From the NCBI RefSeq assembly GCF_026723825.1, contig NZ_CP113519.1, positions 2,418,001 through 2,482,000 of the forward strand: 64,000 nt of DNA, given 5' to 3'. Positions within the stretch are counted from its first letter, which is position 1; the number at the start of each line of letters is the position of its first letter. This document shows positions 52,338 to 62,720 of this stretch, one piece after another. The notes below the pieces were generated by a model, which made no database searches, was not told where the DNA came from, and saw only the letters and a list, made by a program, of their open reading frames with translations. Both the position numbers and the translations under genes were made by a program. The DNA is from Pseudomonas sp. GOM7. Lineage in GTDB: Bacteria > Pseudomonadota > Gammaproteobacteria > Pseudomonadales > Pseudomonadaceae.

Positions 52338-53405
52338 TTAGAGCGTGGATTTGCCGATGACCTGCAGACACATGCGCTCCAGCAGTTTGTTCATCTGGAC
52401 GAACTGGGCGAAGCGTTTGTCCTGAGTCTGGCCGTGGAAGAAGCGGTAGTAAATCTGCTGGACGATGCCGGCCAGGCGGAACAGGCCGTAGGTGTAGTAG
52501 AAGTCGAAGTTGTTGATCTCGATGCCGGCCTTTTCCGCGTAGTAGTCGACGAACTGCTGGCGGCTGAGCATGCCGGGGGCATTGCTCGGCTGGCGGCGCA
52601 TCAGTTGCACTGGCACCGGGTCTTCGGCTTCGATCCAATAGGCCAGGGTATTGCCCAGATCCATCAGCGGATCGCCGATGGTGGTCATCTCCCAGTCGAG
52701 TACGCCGATGATCTGCATCGGGTTGTCCGGGTCGAGAATCACGTTGTCGAAGCGGTAGTCGTTGTGCACGATGCCCGGCTTGTGGTGATCAGCCGGCATC
52801 TTCTCGCGCAGCCAGGCCATGATCGGCTCCCAGGTCGGTGCGTCGGGGGTCAGGGCCTTCTGGTAGCGGTCACTCCAGCCGCTGATCTGCCGTTCCACAT
52901 AGCCCTCGGGCTTGCCCAGATCGCCCAGGCCGCAGGCGGCGTAATCGACGTTGTGCAGCTCCACCAGTTTGTCGATGAAGCTCTTGCACAGTGCCTCGGT
53001 CTGCTCCGGGGTGAAGTTCAGCTCGGCGGGCATGTCGGCGCGCAGGATGATGCCCTTGAGGCGCTCCATGACATAGAACTCGGCGCCAATCACCGACTCG
53101 TCGGTGCAGTGCACATAGGCCTTGGGGCAGTAGGGGAAGCCGGCGTTGAGCTGGTTGAGAATGCGGTATTCGCGGCCCATGTCATGGGCGGACTTGGCCT
53201 TGTGGCCGAACGGCGGGCGGCGCAGCACGAATTCCTGTTGCGGGTACTCGATCAGGTAGGTGAGGTTGGAGGCACCACCGGGAAACTGGCTGATCCTGGC
53301 CTCGCCACTCAGGCCGGGAATTTGTGTCTTGAGGTAGGCGTCGATGGCAGCGCTGTCGAGTTCTTCGCCGCTGCGGATATCGGTGGATTGATCGGTGAGC
53401 GCCAT
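52338..53405 (-). CDS. Phosphotransferase family protein (ACAD10/APH-like)
   Basis: 355-residue kinase-like fold: nucleotide-loop region GGASNLTYLI, FVLRRPP, catalytic loop VHNDYRFDNVILD and metal DFG-equivalent GVLDWEMTTIGDP. It belongs to the aminoglycoside phosphotransferase superfamily but to the ACAD10 N-terminal-like branch, which is tied to hydroxyacyl-CoA degradation, not to drug resistance. Upstream partner of the SDR gene. Confidence 0.88.
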   Translation of the reverse strand: MALTDQSTDIRSGEELDSAAIDAYLKTQIPGLSGEARISQFPGGASNLTYLIEYPQQEFVLRRPPFGHKAKSAHDMGREYRILNQLNAGFPYCPKAYVHCTDESVIGAEFYVMERLKGIILRADMPAELNFTPEQTEALCKSFIDKLVELHNVDYAACGLGDLGKPEGYVERQISGWSDRYQKALTPDAPTWEPIMAWLREKMPADHHKPGIVHNDYRFDNVILDPDNPMQIIGVLDWEMTTIGDPLMDLGNTLAYWIEAEDPVPVQLMRRQPSNAPGMLSRQQFVDYYAEKAGIEINNFDFYYTYGLFRLAGIVQQIYYRFFHGQTQDKRFAQFVQMNKLLERMCLQVIGKSTL

Positions 53406-53540
53406 GTCTATCCCTTCTATTGATGATGGGTGCCCCAGATAATTTCCTAATCTAATGCTGCACCCAGGTCGTCACAAGCGATACGCCCCTTCATAGGCGG
53501 GCGTGTTGCCTCGCAATCAAACTGCCTGATCAGTCATTTT

Positions 53541-53720
53541 AGGCTGTGTACGGCATCGGTGATGCTGCGTTGCCCCCTCTGGTACGCCAGCCTGAGCTAG
53601 GCGCCCCCGTCAGAATGCTCATGTACAGCACGTAAACCCGAATGCGAGCCCAGTGCGTTCTTCGCGGGGCCGCCATCGGTATTGTCTGACCTTCGCTCGA
53701 TGACTTTTCGTACAGAGCCT
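53541..53720. repeat. Inverted-repeat element E3
   Basis: The 457 bases between the phosphotransferase and SCP2 genes hold no gene. They contain a 180-bp element with ends AGGCTGTGTACG and CGTACAGAGCCT (11 of 12 complementary) and the core ATGCTCATGTACAGCACGTA, close to the core of E1 and E2, followed by the same GAATGCGAGCCCAGTGC-type tail as E2. Confidence 0.7.
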
Positions 53721-53730
53721 CGGGATGGCA

Positions 53731-53836
53731 GGCAATAAAAAATTTCAGGAGAAATTTTTAACGTCGCGCAGCGACGGCGACGGCCCGAAGGGGTGCCGCC
53801 AGGCAATAAAAAACCGGAGTGCCAGGACTCCGGTTT
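53731..53836 (-). terminator. Two tandem terminators after the SCP2 gene
   Basis: On the minus strand ACCGGAGT/ACTCCGGT (6-base loop) and then AAAAATTTC/GAAATTTTT (loop of four) are each followed by TTTTTTATTGCC. The T-run tails are direct copies of each other, about 70 bases apart. Confidence 0.75.
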
Positions 53837-53862
53837 TCATGGGGTGCGAGCAGCCCGCCGAA

Positions 53863-54174
53863 TCAGACCGGGAACAGTTCGCCCAGCTTCATCGCCAGCA
53901 TCATGTCGCCTTCGGCGCGCAGCTTGCCGGCCATGAAGGCCTGCATGCCGTCGGTTTCACCTGTGGTGATGCCCTTGAGGGTTTCGCTGTCCATGATCAG
54001 GGTGACATTGGCGTTCGGGTTGTCGCCTTGCTCGATGGCGCAGGTGCCATCCTTGACGATCAGCGCGTAGTTGTCGCCGTCTTCGATATTGAACTGGAAC
54101 ACCAGATCCAGGCCGGCAGCGGCGCTGGCGTTGAACTTCGATTGCATGTTTTGGACGATGTCGGCAACGCTCAT
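53863..54174 (-). CDS. SCP2 sterol-binding domain protein
   Basis: 103 residues, a single SCP-2 domain: GLDLVFQFNIEDGDNYALIV, ANVTLIMDSETLKGITTGE, AFMAGKLRAEGDMMLAMKL. Such small cytosolic proteins bind lipids or acyl-CoA; the exact ligand is unknown. AAGGA precedes the start. It lies about 60 bases downstream of the histidine phosphatase gene on the same strand. Confidence 0.9.
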   Translation of the reverse strand: MSVADIVQNMQSKFNASAAAGLDLVFQFNIEDGDNYALIVKDGTCAIEQGDNPNANVTLIMDSETLKGITTGETDGMQAFMAGKLRAEGDMMLAMKLGELFPV

Positions 54175-54231
54175 GGTCTTATCCTTCTTTATCATGGGTT
54201 TCGCGCGGCGCTAAGGCCGTATGGGCCGGGC

Positions 54232-54930
54232 TCATCGATAGGTGATGAGTTCCGGTGCCTTCAGCAGCTGTAAATGCAGATGGCTGTTGAAGGAAGCCAG
54301 TGTCACCTCGCGGCCGCGAAACTTCAGCAGGCTGAGCGAGGTGTTGACGATTTGCCAGTTGAGCTCGAATGCCTTGCGCGCTGGCACCTCGGTGATCAGG
54401 CGCAGCAGGGCGGTGATGGTGCCACCGGAAGTGAACACGGCGATGTTCTGCCTGCTGTCTGCGCGTTCGAGTATGCGCTGCAGGCCGCCTTCGACCTGCG
54501 CCACGAAGGCCTGCCAGCTCTGTAGATCGGGGCGGTCATGTTCGCCCGAGATCCAGCGTTCGATCAGCTTGGCGAACAGGCGCTGGAATTCGGCACGGTT
54601 GTTGGCGCCGTTGCGCAGGATGTCGAGGGCTTCTGGCTGTTCGTCGAGAATGCCGGGCACCAGGCTACGGATCACCGCGTCGGTGTCGAACTCGTTGAAG
54701 GCATCGTCGATTTCCAGAACGGGAGCATGCTCGATGTGCTGCAGGGCGGCTTGCGCGGTGTGCTGCTGACGCCGCAGGCTGCCGCTGATGCAACGATCGA
54801 GACGAACGCCGAGCTTGGCCAGGTGTTGCCCGAGCACTTCGGCCTGGCGCACGCCGGTGGGTGACAGCACGTCGTAGTCATCGGCACCGAATGAAGCCTG
54901 GCCATGTCGAATCAGGTAGATGCTGCCCAC
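54232..54930 (-). CDS. Histidine phosphatase superfamily (phosphoglycerate mutase-like) protein
   Basis: 232 residues. RHG motif IYLIRHGQASFG with the phospho-accepting histidine, GVRQAEVLG, SGSLRRQQHTA and the distal FTSGGTITALL region where the second histidine is usually found in SHG; here it reads SGG, so the canonical distal histidine may be altered. GTG start gives the usual M-GSIYLIRHG N-terminus; an upstream TTG at 54978 is less likely. Substrate unknown. Confidence 0.85.
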   Translation of the reverse strand: MGSIYLIRHGQASFGADDYDVLSPTGVRQAEVLGQHLAKLGVRLDRCISGSLRRQQHTAQAALQHIEHAPVLEIDDAFNEFDTDAVIRSLVPGILDEQPEALDILRNGANNRAEFQRLFAKLIERWISGEHDRPDLQSWQAFVAQVEGGLQRILERADSRQNIAVFTSGGTITALLRLITEVPARKAFELNWQIVNTSLSLLKFRGREVTLASFNSHLHLQLLKAPELITYR

Positions 54931-55149
54931 GTCCGTCTTCGTCCCGGCGTGTTGAAAGTTTCGCGAGGTTATGGGCAAGCCGGGTAGCCTGTCAACGAAT
55001 AAACATACGCTTGTTTGAATTCGTGGAAAACTTTAGTCGGGCGTGCAAGCCCATGGTCGATGCGCTGTCGCGTCGGTATGCTTGAACGCTCGAAGGCGTC
55101 GCATCGCTTGCCGGTCAGCCGCGCCAGAATCGTTTGCAAAGGGGGATCT

Positions 55150-56169
55150 GTGGAGTTTCTAAGCGAATATGCCGGCTTTCTGGCGAAAACCCTGACCGTC
55201 GTGGTAGCCATCGTCGTGGTGCTGGTGTTCATCGCCGCCCTGCGCGGCAAGGGGCGGCGCGGCAGCGGTCACTTGCAGGTGGACAAGCTCAACGATTTCT
55301 ACAAGGACCTGCGCGAGCATCTGCAGCAGACGGTATTGCGCAAGGACGAGCTGAAGGCGCTGCGCAAGGCCGAGGCCAAGGCGGCCAAGCAGGAGAAGAA
55401 GGCACCCAGCAGCAAGCCGCGGGTGTTCGTGCTGGACTTCGATGGCGACATCAAGGCCTCGGCCACCGACAATCTGCGTCATGAGGTCACCGCGCTGCTG
55501 TCGATGGCCAAGGCCGAGGACGAAGTGGTGCTGCGCCTGGAAAGCGGTGGTGGCATGGTGCACGGCTACGGTCTGGCCTCCTCGCAACTGGCGCGCATTC
55601 GCGAAGCCGGCATTCCTCTAACGGTCTGTGTCGACAAGGTGGCCGCCAGCGGCGGCTACATGATGGCCTGCATCGGCCAGAAGATTCTCGCCGCGCCCTT
55701 TGCCATCCTAGGCTCCATCGGCGTGGTGGCACAGTTGCCCAACGTGCATAGACTGTTGAAGAAGCACGATATCGATTTCGAGGTGCTGACGGCCGGTGAG
55801 TTCAAGCGCACCCTGACGGTTTTCGGCGAGAACACCGACAAGGGCCGCGAGAAGTTCCAGGAGGATCTGGAGACCACCCACGAGCTGTTCAAGGGCTTCG
55901 TCGCCCGCTATCGCCCGCAACTCGATATCGATGCCGTGGCCACCGGCGAGGTCTGGTTGGGCATGGCGGCACAGGAACGCCTGCTGGTGGACGAGCTCAA
56001 GACCAGTGACCAGTATCTGGCCGAGCGTGCCGCGCAGGCCGAGCTGTTCCATCTGCATTTCGCCCAGAAGAAGAGCCTGCAGGAGCGTGTCGGGCTGGCT
56101 GCCAGCGTGGCCCTCGATCGCTTCGTGCTGACCTGGCTGAGCCGCCTGCAGCAGCAGCGCTTCTGGTAG
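55150..56169 (+). CDS. sohB: Inner-membrane serine peptidase SohB (S49 family)
   Basis: 339 residues. One N-terminal helix (about 13-33), a charged coiled stretch (70-100, rich in K, A and E), then the S49 protease domain with nucleophile serine in KVAASGGYMMAC and general-base lysine in AGEFKRTLTVFGENT. GTG start with GGGGGA ahead; upstream in-frame codons have no coding character. The peptide targets are undefined. Confidence 0.93.
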   Translation: MEFLSEYAGFLAKTLTVVVAIVVVLVFIAALRGKGRRGSGHLQVDKLNDFYKDLREHLQQTVLRKDELKALRKAEAKAAKQEKKAPSSKPRVFVLDFDGDIKASATDNLRHEVTALLSMAKAEDEVVLRLESGGGMVHGYGLASSQLARIREAGIPLTVCVDKVAASGGYMMACIGQKILAAPFAILGSIGVVAQLPNVHRLLKKHDIDFEVLTAGEFKRTLTVFGENTDKGREKFQEDLETTHELFKGFVARYRPQLDIDAVATGEVWLGMAAQERLLVDELKTSDQYLAERAAQAELFHLHFAQKKSLQERVGLAASVALDRFVLTWLSRLQQQRFW

Positions 56170-56199
56170 GCTGAACGAAGACAATGACAGGAGACCGAG

Positions 56200-57189
56200 A
56201 TGAGTGAATTCAAGGCATTGCTGGTCAGTGAAGCGGCTGACGGCGGTTTTCAGCGGCAGGTGGTGCAGCGCCGCCTGAGTGACCTGGCGGATGGCGAGCT
56301 GCTGATTCGCGTGCGTTATTCCTCGCTCAACTACAAGGATGCCCTGTCGGCCAGCGGCAATCGCGGCGTCACCAAGCAGTACCCGCACACGCCGGGCATC
56401 GATGCCGCTGGCGTGGTCGAGGCGTCCAGCGTTGGCGAATTCGCCGTCGGCGACGAGGTGATCGTCACCGGCTACGACCTGGGCATGAATACGGCCGGTG
56501 GCTTCGGTCAGTACATCCGCGTGCCGGCGGCCTGGGCGATCAAACGCCCGCAGGGTTTGTCGCTGCGTGAAGCCATGCTGCTGGGCACTGCCGGCCTCAC
56601 GGCGGCGCTGTGCGTGGACAAGCTGGAGTGCGCCGGTGTCGCACCGCAAGACGGCGTGGTGCTGGTCACCGGCGCTACTGGCGGTGTGGGCAGCGTGGCG
56701 GTGATGTTGCTGAAGAAGCTCGGCTACCGTGTTGCAGCGGCCACCGGCAAGGCGGATCAGGCCGAGTTCCTGCGCAGCTTGGGCGCCGACGAGATCGTCA
56801 GCCGTGAGGAGCTGCAACAGGGCGTCGAGCGGCCTCTGCTCAAGGAGCGCTGGGCAGCGGCGGTGGACACGGTCGGCGGCGATATTCTGTTCAATGTGGT
56901 CAAGTCGTTGCGCCGTGGCGGCAGTGTCGCTTGCTGCGGACTGACCGCAGGTGTCGGCTTCCAGGCATCGGTGATGCCCTTCATCCTGCGTGGCGTCAAC
57001 CTGCTGGGGGTGGATTCGGTGGAGCTGCCGTTGGTGGTCAAGGCCTCGATGTGGGACAAGCTGTCGCTGCAATGGAAGCTGGATCTGGCCCCCCTGGCTC
57101 GGGAGATCACGCTGCAGGAGCTGCCGGCTGCCATCGAGCAGATCCTGGCCGGCGGCATGGTTGGCCGGGTGCTGGTACGGTTGGACTGA
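56200..57189 (+). CDS. yhdH: YhdH/AcuI family quinone oxidoreductase (acryloyl-CoA reductase type)
   Basis: 329 residues, zinc-free medium-chain reductase: NYKDALSASGN and PGIDAAGVVE in the catalytic domain, NADPH-binding VTGATGGVGSVAV, and DTVGGD. AcuI-type members reduce toxic acryloyl-CoA to propionyl-CoA with NADPH. Located 30 bases after sohB, ahead of a strong terminator. Confidence 0.92.
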   Translation: MSEFKALLVSEAADGGFQRQVVQRRLSDLADGELLIRVRYSSLNYKDALSASGNRGVTKQYPHTPGIDAAGVVEASSVGEFAVGDEVIVTGYDLGMNTAGGFGQYIRVPAAWAIKRPQGLSLREAMLLGTAGLTAALCVDKLECAGVAPQDGVVLVTGATGGVGSVAVMLLKKLGYRVAAATGKADQAEFLRSLGADEIVSREELQQGVERPLLKERWAAAVDTVGGDILFNVVKSLRRGGSVACCGLTAGVGFQASVMPFILRGVNLLGVDSVELPLVVKASMWDKLSLQWKLDLAPLAREITLQELPAAIEQILAGGMVGRVLVRLD

Positions 57190-57205
57190 CCAGTCGCCTG
57201 TCTGA

Positions 57206-57244
57206 AACGCAGAGGCCCCGCATGTGCGGGGCCTCTGCGTTTCT
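57206..57244. terminator. Bidirectional terminator
   Basis: ACGCAGAGGCCCCGCA and TGCGGGGCCTCTGCGT form a perfect 16-bp stem between the convergent yhdH and DUF934 genes, with T or A runs on both sides. Confidence 0.9.
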
Positions 57245-57253
57245 GCTGGCGGT

Positions 57254-57734
57254 TCAGGCGCGGCGGCGGAACAGCGGCAGCGGCTGGTCGGCCGAGGCCT
57301 GGTAGACCTCCTCGTACTCCTCGAAGGCCTTGAGGGCATCGACGGGATCCTTGTCCGCGCGCAGGGCGAAGGCATCGAAGCCGACACGGCGCAGGGCGAA
57401 CAACTGATCACGCAGCACGTCACCGATGGCACGCACTTCGCCGGTGTAGCCATAGCGGGTGCGCAGCAGGTAGGCGGTGGAGGAGTGACGGCCGTCGGTG
57501 AAGCTCGGGAACTCCAGGGCGATGACCTGGAAGTGTGCCAGGTCATCGGCGATTTCCTCGATTTCGTCGCCGGCCTCCAGCCAGACGCCCAGACCGCCAT
57601 CGCGAGCCTTGAGGGCGTGAGCGTGTTCGACCCACAGCGCCAACGGCACGATGATGTCATCGCAGTTGGGGATGGCGTCCAGGGTCACGTCCTTGGCCAG
57701 CAGGTGCCAGGTTTCGTCGATCACCTGACCGTTC

Positions 57735-57751
<17 letters not shown>
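57254..57751 (-). CDS. DUF934 protein, sulfite-reduction accessory
   Basis: 165 residues; conserved family blocks GVWLEAGDEIEEI, FPSFTDGRHSSTAYLLRTRY plus GYTGEVRAIGDVLRDQL. DUF934 genes follow cysI in many proteobacteria and are thought to help sulfite reduction, but the biochemical role is not established. The start lies inside the end of cysI (17-base overlap), so expression is coupled. Confidence 0.9.
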
Positions 57752-59393
<1,642 letters not shown>

Positions 59394-59511
59394 GAAGGGT
59401 CCTGTTTTCAGGCTGCTTACTGCCAATCAGCGCGCACGGCCGCGCACTCCCCGAGGAGCCGGGGCACGATACCAGCTCAGGTTTATGCGTAAAAGTGATG
59501 TTTGAATATAT

Positions 59512-59523
59512 AAACCTAGGTTT
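59512..59523. promoter_or_regulatory. Palindrome upstream of cysI
   Basis: AAACCTAGGTTT is a perfect 12-bp palindrome in an AT-rich stretch (TTTGAATATATAAACC) about 120 bases upstream of cysI. It may be an operator or promoter of the cysI-DUF934 unit; CysB sites are degenerate, so this is only a candidate. Confidence 0.35.
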
Positions 59524-59627
59524 GGGGAATAAGACGGAGATGAAGCATAACCAGAAGGTTTGAGCCTTGGCCGTGCCTGGTCTTAACTGCAACTGTGTCC
59601 CCCACGAACATAACAACAGGTGGAGCC

Positions 59628-59741
59628 ATGAGCGAGCACAGTGAAACTCAGCATAGCGACAGCGTCGTCGACGCCTGGGCCATCTTCTGTCTGATCCTGA
59701 TCGTCGTCGGTACCGCCATCTTCTGGGTCAGCGGGCAATAG
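59628..59741 (+). CDS. 37-residue single-pass membrane peptide
   Basis: Encodes MSEHSETQHSDSVVDAW followed by the helix AIFCLILIVVGTAIFWVSGQ. AGGTGGAGCC precedes the ATG, and codon use ends in G or C as in the neighbours. The N-terminus is polar and acidic and the C-terminus is a membrane helix. No function is known to me. It lies alone between cysI (divergent) and a periplasmic binding protein gene. Confidence 0.7.
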   Translation: MSEHSETQHSDSVVDAWAIFCLILIVVGTAIFWVSGQ

Positions 59742-59851
59742 CACGGCGCTTCGGGCGCCTACTATCAGCGTCTGCGGCGAATGGTAACAAGTACTGTCGT
59801 CCCATCCTGTCGTCTCTGCCGATATACTGCGCCTCGCGAAATGGGAGGCGC

Positions 59852-60916
59852 ATGGTGAACAGGTGGTGGCTAGGGATTGGGCTGATGCTGTGCTGCACGC
59901 TGGTGCAGGCAGGGAAAGATGGCCTGTCGGTGGTGTTCCTGAATCCCGGATTCAGCGACGAGCGGTTCTGGAGCGATTACTCGCGCTACATGCAGGACGC
60001 CGCCGACGATCTGGGCATGGACTTGCGCGTGCTCTATGGCGAGCGCGACAACCAGCGCATGCTGGGTAATGCGCGCCGGGTGTTGGACGGCAAGCATCCC
60101 GATTATCTGATTTTCACCAACGAGCAATTTTTCGGCCCGCAGGTTCTGCGCCTGTTCGAGCACAGCGAGGTGCGCCTGTTTGCCTTGCACAGCACCCTGG
60201 GCCCGGCGCAGCAGGCATTGATCGGCGGCAGCCGCGAACGTCATGGCAACTGGCTGGGCAGTCTGATTCCCAATGACGAGGAGGCCGGCTACCTGATGGG
60301 CCGTGAGTTGATTGCCCTGAGCCAGGGAAAGCCGACGCAGATGCTGGCATTTTCCGGAGTCAAGCAAACGCCATCGGCCACTCTGCGTCTGCTCGGGCTG
60401 CAGCGTGCGTTGGATGAGGCGCCCCATGTACGCCTGGTGCAGGCGGTGTATGGCGAATGGCAGGAGCAGCGGGCCTATCAGCAGGCCTCGAGCCTGCTGC
60501 CGCGCTATCCGGATGTCGAGCTGGTCTGGACGGCCAACGATGCCATGGCATTTGGCGTCATGCGGGCTGCCAACGAGCTGGGCAGACCCCTTCGCTACGC
60601 CACTTTGAACAATTCTGCGCGGGTATTCCAGGCGCGTATCGATGGGCGTGTCGAGGTGCTGCTCAGTGGCCACTTCCTGCTCGGTGCCTGCGCCATGGTG
60701 ATGCTTCACGATCACGCCAAGGGGCTGGACTTCGCGGCGCGCGGCGGCAAGGATCAGGTAGCCCGGCTGTTGCGTGTGATCGACGAAGACGCCGCGCAAA
60801 CTTTGCAGGCCCGTCTTGCCCGCAATGATATGGGGCTGGACTTCAGGCGTTTCAGTGCGCTTGGCAAGGCCGGCATGCGCGCCCCTGGCTGTTCCATCGA
60901 GCCGTTGCTGGAGTGA
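59852..60916 (+). CDS. Orphan periplasmic binding protein (type I, sugar-binding-like)
   Basis: 354 residues with signal peptide (cleavage near VQA-GK, about residue 20). Two-lobed type I fold: VVFLNPGFSDERFWSDYSRY, DYLIFTNEQFFGPQ, VELVWTANDAMAFGVMRAAN. No ABC permease or ATPase is nearby, so it may supply a receptor kinase or cyclase elsewhere, or a transporter in trans. GGGAGG lies five bases before the ATG. Confidence 0.82.
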   Translation: MVNRWWLGIGLMLCCTLVQAGKDGLSVVFLNPGFSDERFWSDYSRYMQDAADDLGMDLRVLYGERDNQRMLGNARRVLDGKHPDYLIFTNEQFFGPQVLRLFEHSEVRLFALHSTLGPAQQALIGGSRERHGNWLGSLIPNDEEAGYLMGRELIALSQGKPTQMLAFSGVKQTPSATLRLLGLQRALDEAPHVRLVQAVYGEWQEQRAYQQASSLLPRYPDVELVWTANDAMAFGVMRAANELGRPLRYATLNNSARVFQARIDGRVEVLLSGHFLLGACAMVMLHDHAKGLDFAARGGKDQVARLLRVIDEDAAQTLQARLARNDMGLDFRRFSALGKAGMRAPGCSIEPLLE

Positions 60917-61144
60917 TCAGCCCACCGCCAGGTGCATGATCAGCTTGACGATGCCCAGCAGCACCAGGACGAATACGCCGGTGAACAGCACGCCGAGCAG
61001 GATGAAGTGGCTGGGCTTGCCGCGGCTGAAATCGCGGCTGCGGTTCTTGCCGCTCTGCACGCCGAAGGCAGCGGCCAGCACGCTGTGCAGCATTTCCCAG
61101 AAGCTCAGCGGTGGTTGTTGGGGCTCTTTCTCCTGATCACTCAT
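60917..61144 (-). CDS. DUF2970 small membrane protein
   Basis: 75 residues: soluble N-terminus (SFWEMLHSVLAAAFGVQSG) and one C-terminal membrane helix (FILLGVLFTGVFVLVLLGIV). DUF2970 has no known function. GGAGAAAGG precedes the start. The stop immediately abuts the stop of the convergent binding-protein gene. Confidence 0.8.
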   Translation of the reverse strand: MSDQEKEPQQPPLSFWEMLHSVLAAAFGVQSGKNRSRDFSRGKPSHFILLGVLFTGVFVLVLLGIVKLIMHLAVG

Positions 61145-61294
61145 AAGCCTTTCTCCTTCGCTGTTGAAAGCATAGCCGAGCTTACGCATGGCGACGTCAA
61201 CTCCCAAGCAACTCTTTCCTGCATCCCGCGCCTGGCAGGGCATCGCCAGACCATGGTGCAATGCGACTTGCACCGGCATTGGATGGAGGAGTGA

Positions 61295-62701
61295 ATGAAT
61301 TCCTGGCGCAACATAAGCCTGTGGATGGACCGGCTCGATGATCCGCTGCAGGCGCGGCCCAGCCTGCAGGCCGATTTACAGGCTGACGTGGCGATCATCG
61401 GCGCCGGGTATACCGGACTGTGGACAGCCTATTACCTCAAGCGCCAGGCACCGCAACTGCGCATCGTGATGCTGGAGGCCGAGACTGCCGGTTTCGGCGC
61501 TTCCGGGCGCAATGGTGGCTGGCTGATGGGCAATCTGCTCGGCGAGGATCGTCTGCTCGCCAAGTTGCCAGCGGTCGAGCGCAAGGCGTCCTTCGACCTG
61601 CTGCATGGCATTCCCGATGAAGTGGCCTCGGTGGTAGCCCGTGAGGGGATCGACTGCGATCTGCGCAAGGGCGGTGTGCTGTATTGCGCGGCGCGCTACC
61701 CCGAGCAGGAGGTGCGCCTGCGTGAATACCTCGTGCACCTGCGTGCGCTGGGCCTCGGTGAGGATGACTACCGCTGGTTGGCGCCGAACGAGCTGGCCGC
61801 GCAACTGCGCCTGGCCAATGCCTATGGCGCCCTGTACAGCCCGCATTGCGCGACTATCCAGCCGGCCAAGCTGGCACGTGGCCTGGCACGCTGCGTCGAA
61901 GGCATGGGCGTGGAAATCTACGAGCGCAGCCCGGTGATCGACTGGCAGCCTGGCCAGGTGCGTACCAGGCACGGTCAGGTCATCGCTGACTGGGTGGTGC
62001 CGGCCGTCGAGGGCTACGCCGCTACCTTGCCGCCGCTGGGCAACCATCAACTGCCAGTGCAGAGCCTGATCGTCGCCACCGAGCCGCTGCCGGCGGATGT
62101 CTGGGCCGGCATCGGTCTGGAGCGCGGCCAGGCCTTCAGCGAGTTCAGCCGCCAGGTCACCTATGGCCAGCGCAGCCGCGATGACCGCCTGATCTTCGGT
62201 GCGCGCGGTGGCTACCGCTTCGGCGGACGCCTGCGCAGCGACTTCAACCTCAGCGATGACGAGCAGAGCCTGCGCCGTTACCTGATGGGGGAACTCTTTC
62301 CGCAGTTGCGCAAGGTGCGTTTCACCCATGCCTGGGGAGGCAATCTGGGCATGGCGCGGCGCTTCCAGCCGCATATGCTGCGTGACACACGCAACCGCAT
62401 CGCCTTGTCCGGCGGTTATGGCGGGGAGGGTGTCGGGGCCAGCAATCTGGGCGGGCGTACCCTGGCCGATCTGATTCTCGGGCGCGACAGCGAACTGCTG
62501 CGTCAGCCCTGGGTGCTGCACGATAGCCCGATTTCCCATCTGCGCCGCTGGGAGCCCGAGCCCCTGCGTTGGCTCGGCTACAACGCGATCATTCGCAGCT
62601 TCGTCCACGAGGACGAGGTGCTGGCCAATCCTCGTAGCCCGGCCTGGCGACGCCGCCTTGCACAAAGGCTGGCGGCTGGGTTGGAAAGCCTGATGTCCTG
62701 A
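61295..62701 (+). CDS. FAD-dependent amine oxidoreductase (DAO family, PuuB-like)
   Basis: 468 residues. N-terminal FAD-binding VAIIGAGYTGLWTAYYL, then GFGASGRNGGWLMGN, typical of gamma-glutamylputrescine oxidase and glycine/sarcosine oxidase relatives; C-terminal RIALSGGYGGEGVGASNLGG closes the flavin site. The substrate is a primary or secondary amine but is not determined. No polyamine genes lie next to it. Confidence 0.87.
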   Translation: MNSWRNISLWMDRLDDPLQARPSLQADLQADVAIIGAGYTGLWTAYYLKRQAPQLRIVMLEAETAGFGASGRNGGWLMGNLLGEDRLLAKLPAVERKASFDLLHGIPDEVASVVAREGIDCDLRKGGVLYCAARYPEQEVRLREYLVHLRALGLGEDDYRWLAPNELAAQLRLANAYGALYSPHCATIQPAKLARGLARCVEGMGVEIYERSPVIDWQPGQVRTRHGQVIADWVVPAVEGYAATLPPLGNHQLPVQSLIVATEPLPADVWAGIGLERGQAFSEFSRQVTYGQRSRDDRLIFGARGGYRFGGRLRSDFNLSDDEQSLRRYLMGELFPQLRKVRFTHAWGGNLGMARRFQPHMLRDTRNRIALSGGYGGEGVGASNLGGRTLADLILGRDSELLRQPWVLHDSPISHLRRWEPEPLRWLGYNAIIRSFVHEDEVLANPRSPAWRRRLAQRLAAGLESLMS

Positions 62702-62720
62702 GCGGTCAGGGCCGAGCGCT

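Noticed and set aside
52338..53405. Aminoglycoside phosphotransferase (resistance gene)
   Set aside because: Shares only the superfamily fold; sequence and SDR partner fit the ACAD10-like acyl-CoA branch.
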